From Edaphochlamys debaryana (taxonomy: Eukaryota; Chlorophyta; Chlorophyceae; Chlamydomonadales), in NCBI GenBank assembly GCA_016858145.1, contig JAEHOE010000048.1, positions 1-64,000 on the forward strand: DNA of 64,000 bases. The letters are read 5' to 3'. A program made the translations under genes and the position numbers. The stretch's first letter is position 1, and each line of letters opens with the position of its first letter. Under the pieces are notes generated by a model. The model had not been told where the DNA came from. It did not search any database and saw nothing but the letters and a program-made list of their open reading frames with translations. Shown piece by piece: positions 52,315 through 63,920 of this stretch.

Positions 52315-54476
52315 CTCTGCGACTTCTCGCTCTATACTGGCTCCAGGTACAAATGTTTAACGGGGACTTTACGAGTGACGGCCGTGTGTGAAGCAGCGAT
52401 TACAGTGGCGAGGGATCGCAACCCACTCGCAATGGCCTGATTGTGCCAGACCGCACACTGCATGCCCCGATATCGTTCGGGAGCTGCCGATGGATAGCCA
52501 GGAATGCCAGAGTGTCAGAGTCGCAGGACAGGCCGAACACCAACAACGCCAGGGCACAGCGTGCCAAAACACAACGCACTAGAGCGGCCCGCGATACACC
52601 ACCTCGCCCTCCGCGGAAGCCGCCAGAAAAGGATGCACAACAGACACACGGTCCCACTGGGGGGGAGGAAGCTGCAGGGCAGCAAAGCCCCGAAGGCGGG
52701 CCCAAAAATCAGCGACAGCAAGAGCAGATACGCGGGCAAGGACCCCCGCAGAGACAACAGGAGCACGAACCCCATGAAGGACAGGCCGTGACGCAAACAG
52801 GGACCGCCGCCCACACTCCATAGCGGACACGGCAGCAAGCACAACAACATCCCAAACCACGGACGACAGCCCAGGGGGGCAGGCGGCAAGCCACAACTGA
52901 AAGGGAGTAACTGGAGCCCCAACAGTCGCCGAGAGGACAGAGACGACACCATGCGCGACAGGGCAGCCCCAAAAGTGATGCCAGCGGGCAGAGCCCCTCC
53001 CCGAGGGATCGACCATGGGGGCGCCACACGCACACACAGGCGGGACCAGTGCGCGCGCATGCAAGGGGAACGCGGGGAAGCCATCGAGGGCCAGCCGCCA
53101 GAGGGCTTCCTTGTGACAGTTGTCCCACTTGAGCGCCCAGAGACGAGACAGAGTAGACTGGAGGGTGGCGAGGGCGAGGGCCACCGGGGGAGTGAGGGCC
53201 GCCGGGGCGCCAAGGCCTGCAGGCGGGGGCGGGAGCAGCGCAAGGGAGGAGCAGAAGGCGACATGGCGGGCCCGCAGGGCAGCCCGGGCCGGGCCCAGCT
53301 GGAGGGACGTGGCAATCTTGACTGTAAGGGCGCCAAGGGAGACGGCGGTGCCGCCAGGGAGGCGCCACCCAAGCGAGCGAATGAGGCGGGCACAGGCATC
53401 CGCAGTGGACGGGGGGGGCCAACCCCCGGGGAGGCAGCCGCAGCCCGAGTTGCGGCCACCCATGCGGGCGGGATGCAAGTGAACACGAGCTGAAGGGACG
53501 GGAGGCCCGTGTCGAAGGCGCGGAGCGGAAGGGGCAGGGCGGAGAGGGGGAGGGCGAGGGCGTCCAAGAGGCGCTGGCGATAGGAGGCGGCGACAGCAAG
53601 CCGGTACGGAGGGCACGCATGGAGCGGGGCGGCACCAGCCCACTGCGCGGCGAGAGGCGCCATCGCATCCCACGTCCGCACCGCGTCCGCGACGGTGGCG
53701 AAGCCACGGACCGAGCGCCAGAGCGGGCAGCGCTGCTCCAGGCCGCAGCCCGCCGCGTCCGCCAGGAAGGGGTTGCCGAAGAGCGGGGCAGCCGCACACC
53801 ACGGCCCCGCAGCAGGCGCCGAGAGAGAGCGGATGGGCGGGAGGAAGGAGAAGGCGCGGACGAGCTGCCGAAGGGCCGGGGACGACGGGAGGGGCAGCTT
53901 GCCGAGGCGGTAGACGGCGGGCCGGGGCCCCCCCACGGGCGGCGGGGAGGGGCGGCCAGCCGTGAGGAGGCATAAGGGGTGGAACTGAGGGTGGAGGCGG
54001 CGGAGGAGCGCGTGCGCCACGGGGATCCAGAGCGGCCGGGTGCGCAGCAAGCCGGGAACGCTGCCCAGCACGCAGCGAGCGGCGGCGACAGCATGGCGAG
54101 CCCGGACGTGCTCGGGGAGGGGCAGGAGGCCCATGCCGCCGGCGGCAGGGGGGAGGGCCAGGGAGGCGTGGCCCAGGCCGACCAGCCAGGCGTGGGGGCG
54201 GGCAGCATGGGCGGCGGGGGTGGAGCGCCGGTCGACCAGCGCGGCGGTGAAGCGCACGAGGTCGGCGAGGGCAGCGCCAGCGGGGAGGCCAAGGAACTCC
54301 GCGAGGTACAGGAGCTTGCTAAGGCCGTACCCAGAAGCGGCGAAGGCACGGCCAAATGCGGAGAGGGGGAGGGCGGCGACCAGCGTGTAGGCTCGCCAGA
54401 CACCAGCGAGGCGGCCAGGCCAGGGGGAGGGGGCGCCGGGGCCGCTGTAGGGTGGAGTGGGTGTGTGTGGGGGGGC

Positions 54477-54838
54477 CTACCGAATGCGGTCAACACCGCT
54501 CCTGCATCGCACTCCGACCGCATCCGGTCGAGTCCTTTCAGCAGCAGGGCCCCCAGACATGCCCCAGCACGGGGGCAGAAGGCTGGGTGAGGCGGTGGTC
54601 AGGTGGTGGCGTGGTGGGGGTGGATGTGCTCTTGGGGTGTAGTGGGCGTGGGGGGGGGCCCTACCGAATGCGGTCAACACCACTCCTGCATCTCACTCCG
54701 ACCGCATCCGGTCGAGTCCTTTCAGCAGCAGGGCCCCCAGACATGCCCCAGCACTGGGGCAGAAGGCTGGGTGAGGCGGTGGTCAGGTGGTGGCGTGGTG
54801 GGGGTGGATGTGCTCTTGGGGTGGAGTGAGCATGCTGG
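54477..54838. repeat. Satellite units (variant of the 1-1250 family), two copies
   Basis: Units begin CTACCGAATGCGGTCAACAC at 54477 and 54661. They share GGTCGAGTCCTTTC, CCCCAGCAC.GGG and GGTCAGGTGGTGGCGTG, in the same order and spacing, with the array at the left edge of the window. They lie between the RT and C-terminal parts of the LINE. Confidence 0.88.
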
Positions 54839-55018
54839 CAGCCCACACTGTTAGTACGGTACCTGCCTCGCAGCCCACCACTACCACCACCATGGGGCAG
54901 CCAGAGCCAGTCGAGTCGTCGTCTCCGACCAGAAGAGTGGCAGCGATGGCGTAGATGGCGACAAGTCACGTACCGCCGCCACGGGTACACTGTGGGACTA
55001 CCGTGGCCTGGTAGGGGC
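54839..55018. other. 180-bp segment between satellite units
   Basis: It occupies exactly one unit length but is not obviously related to the unit. It may be a foreign insertion that replaced a unit, or one diverged beyond recognition. Confidence 0.5.
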
Positions 55019-55183
55019 CTACCGAATGCGGTCAACACCGCTCCTGCATCGCACTCCGACCGCATCCGGTCGAGTCCTTTCAGCAGCAGGGCCCCCAGAC
55101 ATGCCCCAGCACTGGGGCAGAAGGCTGGGTGAGGCGGTGGTCAGGTGGTGGCGTGGTGGGGGTGGATGTGCTCTCGGCAGGGG
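55019..55183. repeat. Third satellite unit of the LINE-embedded set
   Basis: Begins CTACCGAATG at 55019, 358 bp (two unit lengths) after the preceding unit. It runs directly into the Ala/Pro-rich end of the RT frame. Confidence 0.88.
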
Positions 55184-56052
55184 CCGGGGCGGCCACAGCA
55201 GGGGCCGCCGCAGGGGCCGCAGGCAGCGGGGGAGGGGGAGCGGGTGCACCAACACAGAGGTACTTGACCTTGTCCAGATTCAGCCGCTGCCCCGACGCTG
55301 CCCCAAAGGTGTCCATGTGGGCGAGGAAGGCGGGGATGGCCGCCAGGGAGGGGAGGACGGGCTGGCCGTCGTCAGCGTACTGGGCTGCAGTGATGGTGAG
55401 GCCGTCAAGGGTGATGCCAACGTGGTTGGACTTGAGCCACGAGAGGAGCGCCTGGGCAATAAAGAGGTATAGCAGGGGGGAGAGAGGGCAGCCCTGCCGG
55501 ACGCCGGCGGCAATGGGGACGGGGGCAGAGGTGTAGCCGTTGACCAGGGCGGACGAGCGGGCCCCAGCCAGCAGGGTCCACGCCCAGGACAGGAGGCCAG
55601 GGCCGGCCCCAGTGGTGGCCATGGCGGCGAGGAGGAAGCCGCGATCAATGGTGTCGTACGCCTTGTAGAAGTCCAGGAACGCGACCACGGCGGAGCCGCC
55701 GGACGCAGCGAGGAGCTCGGGCAGGAGTTGCAGGAGCAAGACATTGTCGGCAATGAGCCGGTCCGGGAGGTAGGCGGTTTGCTCTGGGTCCAAGCAGGCC
55801 CCAAGGAGGGGCGACAGGCGGCGACTCAGGACGCGGGCAAGGGTGCGGTAGTCGGTGTCCAGGAGGGTGATGGGGCGATAGTTGGCGGCGTCGGCAGGAT
55901 CCGGGGGACGGGCGGGATGGGCGGGATCGGGGCCGGCCTTGGGGAGGCTGACGATAACGCCGTCGAGGAAGCCAGCTGGCAGAGCGCCTGTGGCGCCAAT
56001 GGCGGAGAAGAGGCGGGCGAGGATGGGAGAGAAGGTGCCGGAGAAGCTGTGA

Positions 56053-56370
56053 TAGGCCGTGTGTGCTGCGGCCTACGGAGAAATGTGCACGCGGGGATCG
56101 GGGCGTGGCGCCATGGCAGCTGTCAAGGGTAATGCCAGAACCCTGCCCCAAACAGCTGTTTACACTGCGAGGTCCACATAGATCTGCTTGACAAATACGC
56201 GAGAAGCTGCGTGCACAATTGCTCCATTGCTCATCGTCGCAGGCCGGGACCGCCTCCCCCTGCCTTTTTTATTATTCGCTACCAAGCGCACACGTAACTG
56301 TAGGTCTACTGGGGTATCCACTTCGCCTGTGTGTCTGGGGTTCAGCCATCGGGGCGTTCATCGGTTTGCG
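56053..56370. other. No recognisable gene
   Basis: Sequence upstream of the truncated LINE 5' end. Only short frames without motifs. Confidence 0.5.
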
Positions 56371-56745
56371 TTCAGTGCAAGCGCGGCCTCGCCAGGGAGC
56401 TGAGGGAGCAGTCGGGCTGGTAAGCGGCTGCGGGGATCTATGAGGGGCGCCGTGACTGTGCGGGCACCCTGCCCGGGGGGGATACGGTAGGTAGGTGCCA
56501 TGGGGAGGGGTGCGTCCGGCGTGGGGAGGCGAGGGGCGGCGTACATCCGTCCGGCTGGCCCCCTCGAGCCCGTTTCGTCCCGGCCAACCGGCGCAACCCC
56601 GACCTTCCGTGCCCACCGACCACCCACCCGCTTTCCGGAGCCCCCACAGCACGGCCACGGCCCCCCTATCATAAGAACAGAGTTCCCTCCAGCTGCTAAC
56701 CAGCCGGGCCTCTCCTTCAGCTTCCTGGCGAGGCTTGTGGAGACC
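56371..56745. mobile_element. Small inverted-repeat element (MITE-like), full copy
   Basis: The left end (56378-56435, GCCTCGCCAGGGAGCTGAGG then GGGCTGGTAAGCGGCTG) is repeated as reverse complement at 56691-56740 with about 75% identity over ~55 bp. It is about 375 bp and non-coding. A second copy in reverse orientation lies at 61711-61900. Exact ends and target duplication are not resolved. Confidence 0.65.
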
Positions 56746-59700
56746 ACAACTTCTCGGCCGGACCTCGGGCAGGAGGGACGGGGTGGGCCAAGACGGCCGA
56801 CGGGCGGGCGAGGGCCCGGGAGGCTGGGCAGAGGGGAGGCCGGGCAGAGGCGAGCATACGGGTAGCAGGCAAGTCACAATTGCGGCCCCGTCAACTGCTC
56901 TTGTTGGCCCAATGCAAACCTCGCCCTGCAGGTGGAGCTAGCAACCCCTTCATCCGGCGAACCGTGCCACGGGGAGAGCACTCAGTTGAGCCTAGCTGAG
57001 CAATCCAGGCGCAGCGTGCACGTGAGGCCGCCTTGCCGCCGCTGCTGAACCCGCTCCTGCCGGTTCTGAGCCGGACGCATGGAACTGCCACGACCGGCCC
57101 GCTGAACACGGCCCACCAGCCATCGGGGCGAAGCGCAGAGGCCGAGCATTGAGCGAGAGGCTCCCAAGGGAGGGAGGTCATGGGTGGTTATCTATCAAGG
57201 GGCGCCAGGAGGCCTATGATGGACTGGAAGGGCCTGCCTCATGACGGCAGATAGGTCAGATGCCGCCGTGCTGAGGGCGTGTTGCGCGGTAGCTTCCTTG
57301 GTGGTGCGGGGCATGGGTGTGGCGTGTGGGACTACCACGGGACTGGTTCGTGCATGGGCTGCTGGGGCAAGTCCGCTAATACTTGCAATCCACGCTCAGA
57401 CCGCGATGCCAGGGGGGGCGCGGGCGGGGCCGCAACTGCGGGCGGAGGCGGAGGCGGAGGGGGCGGTGTTGCAGGATGAGGAGGGCGGAGGTTCCCATAG
57501 CCGTAGCTGCGGGCGGGTCCCGCCGGCTATGTCCAGGCCGAGGATACGCCTGACGAGCGCATCACCTCGTGTAGTGCAGGGTTAAAACGGATTAATGGCC
57601 GGGTGCGAGACCGCGTGCCGTGGTGCGGGCTGGTGGTGGAGAGGGGTTGAGGGCTGCACGGAGCCAGACTCGAACATTGGGCCCCCTGGGGGGCACCACG
57701 GGGCTCAGCCCTTTTCCTGCCTTCGTGCAGCCACCCTTGTCAACGTTTGTGGACAAGCACGTATGCAGACCACGCATGGAGGGCAGCTGGTGGTGCTCGG
57801 GCCACGCGGGGCTTGCGCTCCCATTGTCACGACCCAGCGCTGACTTGACCCAGCGCGGTTACACGCGGGGTCGTGACACCATGACTAATGCTCCCAGCCG
57901 CCCCATGACACATTGTTCTCAGCGTAGTCCACCTCGTAAGCCCTGCCCCGAACCCTATATTGCGCGTCATTGAGATTCTGATGGTCCTCTCTAGCGTGGG
58001 TGGACAACCATGCGCAGACCAGGGCTTTCCTAACCTGGTGACATGATCCACACAGCCACAGTACCGTTAGTGTGCCTGTGCAATGATTGACTGCAGGCCC
58101 TTGTCCTCCTCACGCTGGCCTCCACCTATCGGGTTCCAGGCTTCCAGCTCGCTGCCGGTTCCATCTGTGCACGCAGCGCCGAGCAGCGCCACGCAGCGGC
58201 GGCGAAGCAGGCCGTGGCCCTGACCCGGTACTGCGGCCCGGCGGCACCGTACTGGCCTCCACGCGCCTGTACGGGGAAAGCGAGGGGCCAAGAGGGGCCA
58301 AGAGCGGGCAACGCTGGCAGGGAGTTCAAGGGTGCAGCGTGCCGCAGCGTCCGCCGCCTCCGCGAGGCCCAGCACGAGAGCATAAGCGCAGGGTCCTCGT
58401 CCGTCAACAGAATTTCCGGACGCGCGGGAGCGCATTACGTGTGAAGACTGAGGAGGCCTGAAGGGGGTTGATACGTGTCATTAGGGTTTGTAGGCGTACC
58501 TGGTACAGCAAGTGACCTTCCTAGGGGAGGCAGTGCGGCCTGCCTTCGCAAACAAGCCGCAATAGAAGCATCCACAGTGTCCGGCCACCGCCCACATTAC
58601 ACCACCCGTGCGTGCGTGCAAAAATGTCGCAATCCTGTCGAACTCAGCCAGCTGGCGCCAGTCCAGCCAACCCAGCCCGAGGATGCTGGGCGTCACGTTA
58701 GCTTCAAGCGCTGAGCTATCTGCTCTCGAGCGTCCCGTCTATATCGTGTGAGGCGCAAGCATCTTGCGCAACGGCCTGTGAGGATTCTCACGTTGCCCTG
58801 CTTCAGGGACGCTGGGCCCTGCTGCAAGGGACACTGCTTAAGCTCCCAGGAAGGACATATCACCGGCGGACCTTGAGATAGTTCTTGCCGTGCCCGTTTT
58901 GCCTGAGCCGCGTCGAACGCCACGCACGGTCGGGGCCGCCGAAGTCGAAGTCGACGCCGGAGCGAGAAGGAGGACTCAGCGAGCTCAATAAATGCTGATA
59001 ACTTTCGGGTCGCTCTGGAGCTCCCTCGCAGCCCACCTCAGCAGAGACTTCGCGCCATCTCGCTCGTGAGCCATACATCGCCTAACTCTCGCGACGACGG
59101 GGCTGCCCGACGGGTGGAGCTGGCTGGGCCTAGCAACGCCCAAGTACCACCAGGAGCGTGGGTACCCTCATGGTACCCACCGCCGTGCTGCCCCAGCCGG
59201 CATGCATCGATCGACCCAGGTGAGCCCTGGTGAGCCTCGAGGACCTCCAGGACCCTTGGGGCAAGGGGAGTTCCCCGTTCATGTCGGTTTGGGCACTGGC
59301 GACGCTCCTGGCGACTGGCGGGTGGCGGCTGCCGGTGTCCTAGTTGGCGGGTCACCGGACCCGCCGCGGGAAGTAGCTTTCCCACCGTGCCCAGAGGCGG
59401 ATTCGCAGTGGAGGTGATCTCCCTCAGCCTCTTCGTCAGCCCACGCCCGAGCCCAAGGTGCCTCTCTTAGCAGCCGAGTGCGGGCGGCGGAGCGATCAAC
59501 CGCCTGCTGCCAACACCATGACCAAGCGTAGCCCCATCTGCCCCAAGCAAAGCCGGATCAGGTACGGCTGGGCCCCAAAGGACATCGGGCCCACTGGGCC
59601 CCCAGCTGACCTGTCTCCCACTCTCCCTGGCCACCTTAGCTGCAGGTAGATCCCTGGCCAACGTGACCACACATGTATGTCGGAAACTGGTCTCCAGCAC

Positions 59701-59764
59701 AGGACAGTCGTGGCGACATCTGGTGTAAGCGAGGAGACAACAGGCTTAAAGGCCGCGAGAGGCC
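56746..59764. other. Gene-poor stretch, no recognisable gene
   Basis: Many short overlapping frames on both strands, none with a recognisable domain or consistent splice structure. Base composition is less GC-extreme than in the retroelements. Possible A/B box-like words on the minus strand at ~58.72-58.64 kb are too weak to call a tRNA. Confidence 0.5.
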
Positions 59765-59880
59765 AAGAGCTCTGGTCCAAGACCATGACCATGTCTTTGC
59801 TTCGAATCTTAAGGACCTCGGCTACCTGGGCTGCTACAAGGGGGAGCTAGAGCCAGATACACTACCCGTGCTTATTGGTG
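59765..59880 (+). pseudogene. Relic of a Ty3/gypsy pol (region just before RT)
   Basis: The frame HDHVFASNLKDLGYLGCYKG matches YDHLFARSLKDIG-CYRGDLG of element A Pol residues ~507-525. I see no RT catalytic motif downstream. It is a fragment of another family member. Confidence 0.6.
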
Positions 59881-61710
59881 CACGCACAACCGTCCCAGCA
59901 GGGAGGTCTGCTGCCCAATGTATGACCTCTATCAATCCACAGGGACAAGCAAGGACGCCAGCTCATTCGGGGCCGGTGTGTGCCGCCAAGAGAAGACCCA
60001 GCATACCCAGCATTGCAAGCTCTCGCAGAACTGCAGCCCCACCAGTGATGGCACGCCCACCAGGTCCGGCTCCAGACCGGGCCGCCTCCGCTAGCCATGA
60101 CACCTTTCAACCCACAAGGGTTCCCCGTTCACAGGTGGATACGTACGCTTCACAGGCATTCTCGTCGGCCGACAATGCAGCGCAACGCCATAATGTCTAC
60201 AACAACCCCTCATCCCTCGGCCGCTGCCCCAACTCATCCAAGTTCTTCTTCTATCCCCCCTGGGCTACAGAGTACACCCGTGTACAAGATCACATCATCG
60301 GCCCAGCGCCTCTTGAAGGACTTCACCAGGGACAGCTCGCCATCGTCCTGCTTAATGCGTAACCTCCTCTGCCGCTGCTGCAGCAGCCGACTGCTCTCCA
60401 GATTCCGCTCATGCTTGGGCAGCGGCAGCACCTCAGCGGGGCGTTGCCTATGATCACCTCAGCGGGCGGGGCCGGCCTGCCCTGCCCCACCGCTTGTCGC
60501 AGCCGTGGCACAGCGTTTCGCCACCGGGCCGCAGCACCACCCGCTGCTGCAGTGGTCCGGGTTGCTGCAGCCGCCCAGGCGTGCGTGGTCGAGCAACTCG
60601 TGCTGCCTCTGCGCCAGCAGAATAAGTGCCCCCTCCCACGCCGGCCAGGGGCGCCTTGTCCCCAGGCGGCACGGCCCTTGCCTCCAGCCCCTCGACAGCC
60701 AGCAGCAGGGCCTTAGTCATCAGCAGCTCTAGCTTGGCTGGGTCCCTCTCCTCGGTACATGCTGACACCACGAGAGTGGATGGGCTGTTGCCGTTGATCT
60801 CCGCCATGTGCTGGAGCTGGAGGCCAAGAAGCGATGTTGTGGGTCATCCTGGTGTAGCCCCCGCTGTACCACAGGGTGTAAGGCTGCGGAGAGGTGGATG
60901 AAGAAAGGCCTGAGAGGAACCAAACAATAGCAGTCGACAGGGCAGACGTTAAACCCAAGCTTGGGTTAGGATGGGGAGGTGTAAAGGCGGCAGCTGTAGC
61001 TGATTGCGGGGCGCGGGGCCTGAGGCTGGCGCGGAGCCGACTGGTGCGTATGAAAAGGCAGGCGCCCGGGACGCCTGGGAAGCCTGCGGATGGGGGGATT
61101 GTGTTGTCACGTGAGGGGTGCGTGGCTGGAAAATGGCGGCCGTGGGGACTGGGGGCCGGGACTGGGGAGTGGGTGAGGGCAGCGCTGGCGACAGCAGCCC
61201 TGCGGACTGCGCAAGGGCAGCCTGGAGACTGGAGACTGGGGACTGGGAGTGGGGAGTGGGGACTTGGGAAGCGCAGCGCTGGGGACAGCAGCCCTGCGGA
61301 CTGGACTCCCCTCCTCCCGACCGGCCCAGCCCTGCGGCTTTGTCGGCGCCCAGGCCCAGGCCGGCGGCCGCGATAGGAGGCCGTCTGGGGGGGCCAGCAA
61401 CTTGCTACCGGTAGCCACCAGTGTCCTATGGCATCGCTCGGTGCAGTTTGCGCGCGCGCAATCGCCGAACTGCGGGCAATCGCGCGTTGGCTAAAGTAGC
61501 GAGCTGTGTGCAATATTTAAGCAGTTTCAGTATGTGGTGTGAAGCCCTATGCACTACAAGGGTGAGCGAGGGGGTAAGCGTGATTTGCGCCATGGGCGAG
61601 TTTCGAGTCCGTCAATGTCGGGTCCGTCACGCTTGGCAGCGCCGTGTCTGCGGCTCAAATTGTTACCATTTTTTCCAGTTAGACACCGTATAGTGCTGCG
61701 ACCTCACCAG
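59881..61710. other. No recognisable gene; short GC-rich repeats at 61.1-61.33 kb
   Basis: A minus-strand frame from ATG at 60807 (MAEINGNSPSTLVVSACTEE) looks protein-like over ~55 codons but has no family I know. At 61140-61330, ACAGCAGCCCTGCGGACTG occurs twice, with GACTGGGGACTGGGAGTGG-type short repeats between. Confidence 0.45.
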
Positions 61711-61900
61711 CGTTTAGTGCAAACTCGGCCTCGCCCAGGGAGCTCTGCGGGAGCCGCCGTGCTGGTAAGCAGCTGAGAGGGACTACTATGCTCTTGATAC
61801 AGGGGCGCCTTGTACGCCGGGCCGTGCTGTGGAGGCTCCGGCCGGTGGGGCGGGGGTGTCCGTGGGCACGCAAGGTCGGGGTTGCGCCGGTCCGGTCAGC
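61711..61900. mobile_element. Truncated reverse-orientation copy of the MITE-like element, upstream of SWEET
   Basis: TAGTGCAAACTCGGCCTCGC, GGTAAGCAGCTG, GGGCCGTGCTGTGGAGGCTCCGG and AAGGTCGGGGTTGCGCCGG match, in order, the reverse complement of 56590-56745. It ends about 100 bp before the SWEET start codon and so forms part of its promoter or 5' leader. Confidence 0.65.
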
Positions 61901-61998
61901 CCCCCCTCGTTAACGCTTTCTCCCGGCCCTTGTACCCGGCGGTCTCGTCGCAGCTTGGAGGCTACGCAGCACCCGCGAGCGCCGCAGTGCCTGGCACC

Positions 61999-63920
61999 AT
62001 GGGCGTCGTCACGGAGACCGTCGTGCCGGTGTTTGGGAATATCCTGGCAGCGGCGATGCTTCTGTCGCCTGTGCCAGCGGTGCTCCGAGTGCGGCAGACT
62101 GGCAAACTAGGGGTGAGCTAGGGTGTGAGAAGCCGGGCTCCGGGCTCAGTGCCCGTAGCAGGAGGATGTGCCGCAGCCCCAGCGACAGGGGGCCGGCGGC
62201 ACAGGTTTGGTGCCTGAGTCAGCGGGGGACCACTCGTGCAAGCACTTGAGCAGTGCGCGCAGGGCGACCGCTCAGGTGGTCCGTGGGTCTCTGACTGTGA
62301 GACAGCATGGTACAAGGGGCCGACCCTGCTGACCCAAAGCAACCACCTGGTAACGACGATGACACCCGCCCTGATTCCCACGCGGGCAGGACCTGAACCC
62401 GCTGCCGTACCCGATGACGGCCATCAACTGCGCGGGCTGGGTGGCGTACGGCTACGCCGTGTCGAACCCCTTCATCTTCCCGGCCAACGTCCTGGGTTTC
62501 CTTGCGGGCATGGTCTTCTCCTTCACCGCCTTCGGGGCCAGCCCGCGCAAGGTGGGCGACCCCGTGGCGCCAGGGCTGCGGCCGGGCGTAGGGCTGGGGC
62601 CTCGCCTGGGTCGGGGGCGTGGTGTGGGGCTGGGGCCTCGCCCGGGTATTGGGCCTCGGGGGTGGGGCAGCGGCGGCTCGACTGGCCCAGGGAGGGGCTG
62701 AGCCTGGGGCTGGGACTGGGGCCTTGCCTGAGAGCGGTACGCGCGGGGGCGCCCAGGGCTGCTCGCCTACTGCCGCCATAACGACGAACATCCCCCCGCC
62801 CCCCGCTCCCTCCCCCACGCTCCCTCCTCCTCCCCACCCACCCTTCCCACGCACGCCCCCCAGACCCAGGACCTGATCACTGCCATGCTGACGCTGTTCT
62901 CGGGCTACGTCATCATGCTGGGGCTCATATCGTGCTTTGCGCTGGACGCCGAGGCGGGGGCGCGCATGTGGTGAGAAGGGCGGGGGCGAGGGGCGGCGGG
63001 AGGAGGAGGGGGCACGTGGAGAAGTGGCGGGCTGGGGGAGGGAGGAGCCATGCTGCATGCGGGGACGGTGAGCCCAGGCTTGGAGGGCTTGGGCTCGTGA
63101 CTCGCAGCCAGGGATGCTCGCGGGCGTTGTACTGCGCACGGCGATTCATCCAGCGGACGGCGGTCGAGCCATGCCGCGCCGCACATGCCGTACAGCCGAG
63201 GCTTCGACATTGTGGACACGAACGGCGCTCGCTCTATCGCGAGGAGCACGGGGCGTACCGGCGCTGGCGCCCCACGTCCCGACCGCACCCCGCCTCATCC
63301 CTCCCCTCCCCCCCCCCAGGGGCACCAGCGCCGTGGTCATCCTCATGCTCTACTACTTCGTGCCCCTCTCCACCATGGTCACCATCGTGCGCACCCGCAA
63401 CGCCGCCTCCATCTACCCGCCCCTGGCCGTCACCGCCATACTCAACGGCACCATGTGGTCGATATACGGCTTCGAGGTCGGGGTGAGTGGCGGGGCCAGG
63501 TGGGGTGAAGGCGGCGGAGAGGAGGGGGGAGGGGAGTGAGGGAGCAGAGAAGCGGGGGGCCCGCGCCCAGCTGGGGCCAAGGGCTGCGGAACGACCGAGC
63601 GAGGCGCTGCAGAGCGGCCTCAGTCTTCAGCCTTCAGCCCCCACGCAGTGCTCCAGCAAGCCCCCTTCGGCCCCAAACCTGATCGCCCTGTCAGGCACGC
63701 CGCTTCAGCCCATCCCGCCCAACCGTCCTCCAACCCCCCGCGCCCTCGGGACCGGTGCCCACAGGACATCAACCTGTGGCTGCCCAACCTGTTCGGCTCG
63801 GTCATCGGGCTGCTACAGCTGGCGCTGCGCCTGGGCTATGGGGCGCGGCCCGCCTCGGGGGCGGCGGACGCAGCGGTGGTGGGGCTGCCGCGGGAGGACC
63901 CGGAGGCGCCGGGCGGGTGA
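61999..63920 (+). CDS. SWEET: SWEET (MtN3/saliva) sugar transporter, complete, five exons
   Basis: Exons 61999-62112, 62390-62551, 62864-62970, 63320-63482 and 63765-63920 join in phase to 233 codons, normal for the family. The first MtN3 repeat has VFGNILAAAMLLSPVPAVLR (TM1), LNPLPYPMTAINCAGWVAYG (TM2) and FPANVLGFLAGMVFSFTAF (TM3). TM4 is LFSGYVIMLGLISCFAL. The second repeat has GTSAVVILMLYYFVPLSTMV (TM5), LAVTAILNGTMWSIYG (TM6) and LWLPNLFGSVIGLLQLALR (TM7), with the paired Pro and Asn residues expected. SWEETs are facilitators moving sugars down a gradient across the plasma or organelle membrane; substrate cannot be told here. All introns have GT..AG ends. A MITE-like fragment lies just upstream. 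Confidence 0.94.

Larger units (their letters stand above)
52579..56052 (-). pseudogene. L1-like LINE reverse transcriptase, 5'-truncated, frameshifted, interrupted by satellite
   Basis: From 56052 down, one frame gives the RT: ANYRPITLLDTDYRTLARVL, AVVAFLDFYKAYDTIDRGF (first catalytic Asp), GVRQGCPLSPLLYLF and AAQYADDGQPVLP (YADD), ending LNLDKVKYLCVG near 55.25 kb. The frame then runs into satellite units and stops at 55080. The C-terminal region resumes from ~54.4 kb (GLPAGAALADLVRF, WLVGLGHASLALPPAAGGMG..) to about 53.33 kb and continues in another frame to 52579 with a terminal Cys/His motif (VCACGAPM..WHHFWGCP). No endonuclease part remains. Motifs are of the L1 type. Confidence 0.85.

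Noticed and set aside
52369..52572. Alternative EMC7 start within the frame opening at 52572
   Set aside because: It has no ATG, and the ATG at 52314 gives a signal peptide that splices in phase.
58625..58722. Minus-strand ATAGCTCAGCGCTTGAAGC with a later GAGTTCGACAGG, tRNA-like boxes
   Set aside because: Spacing is too long and no cloverleaf can be drawn; at best a degraded SINE.
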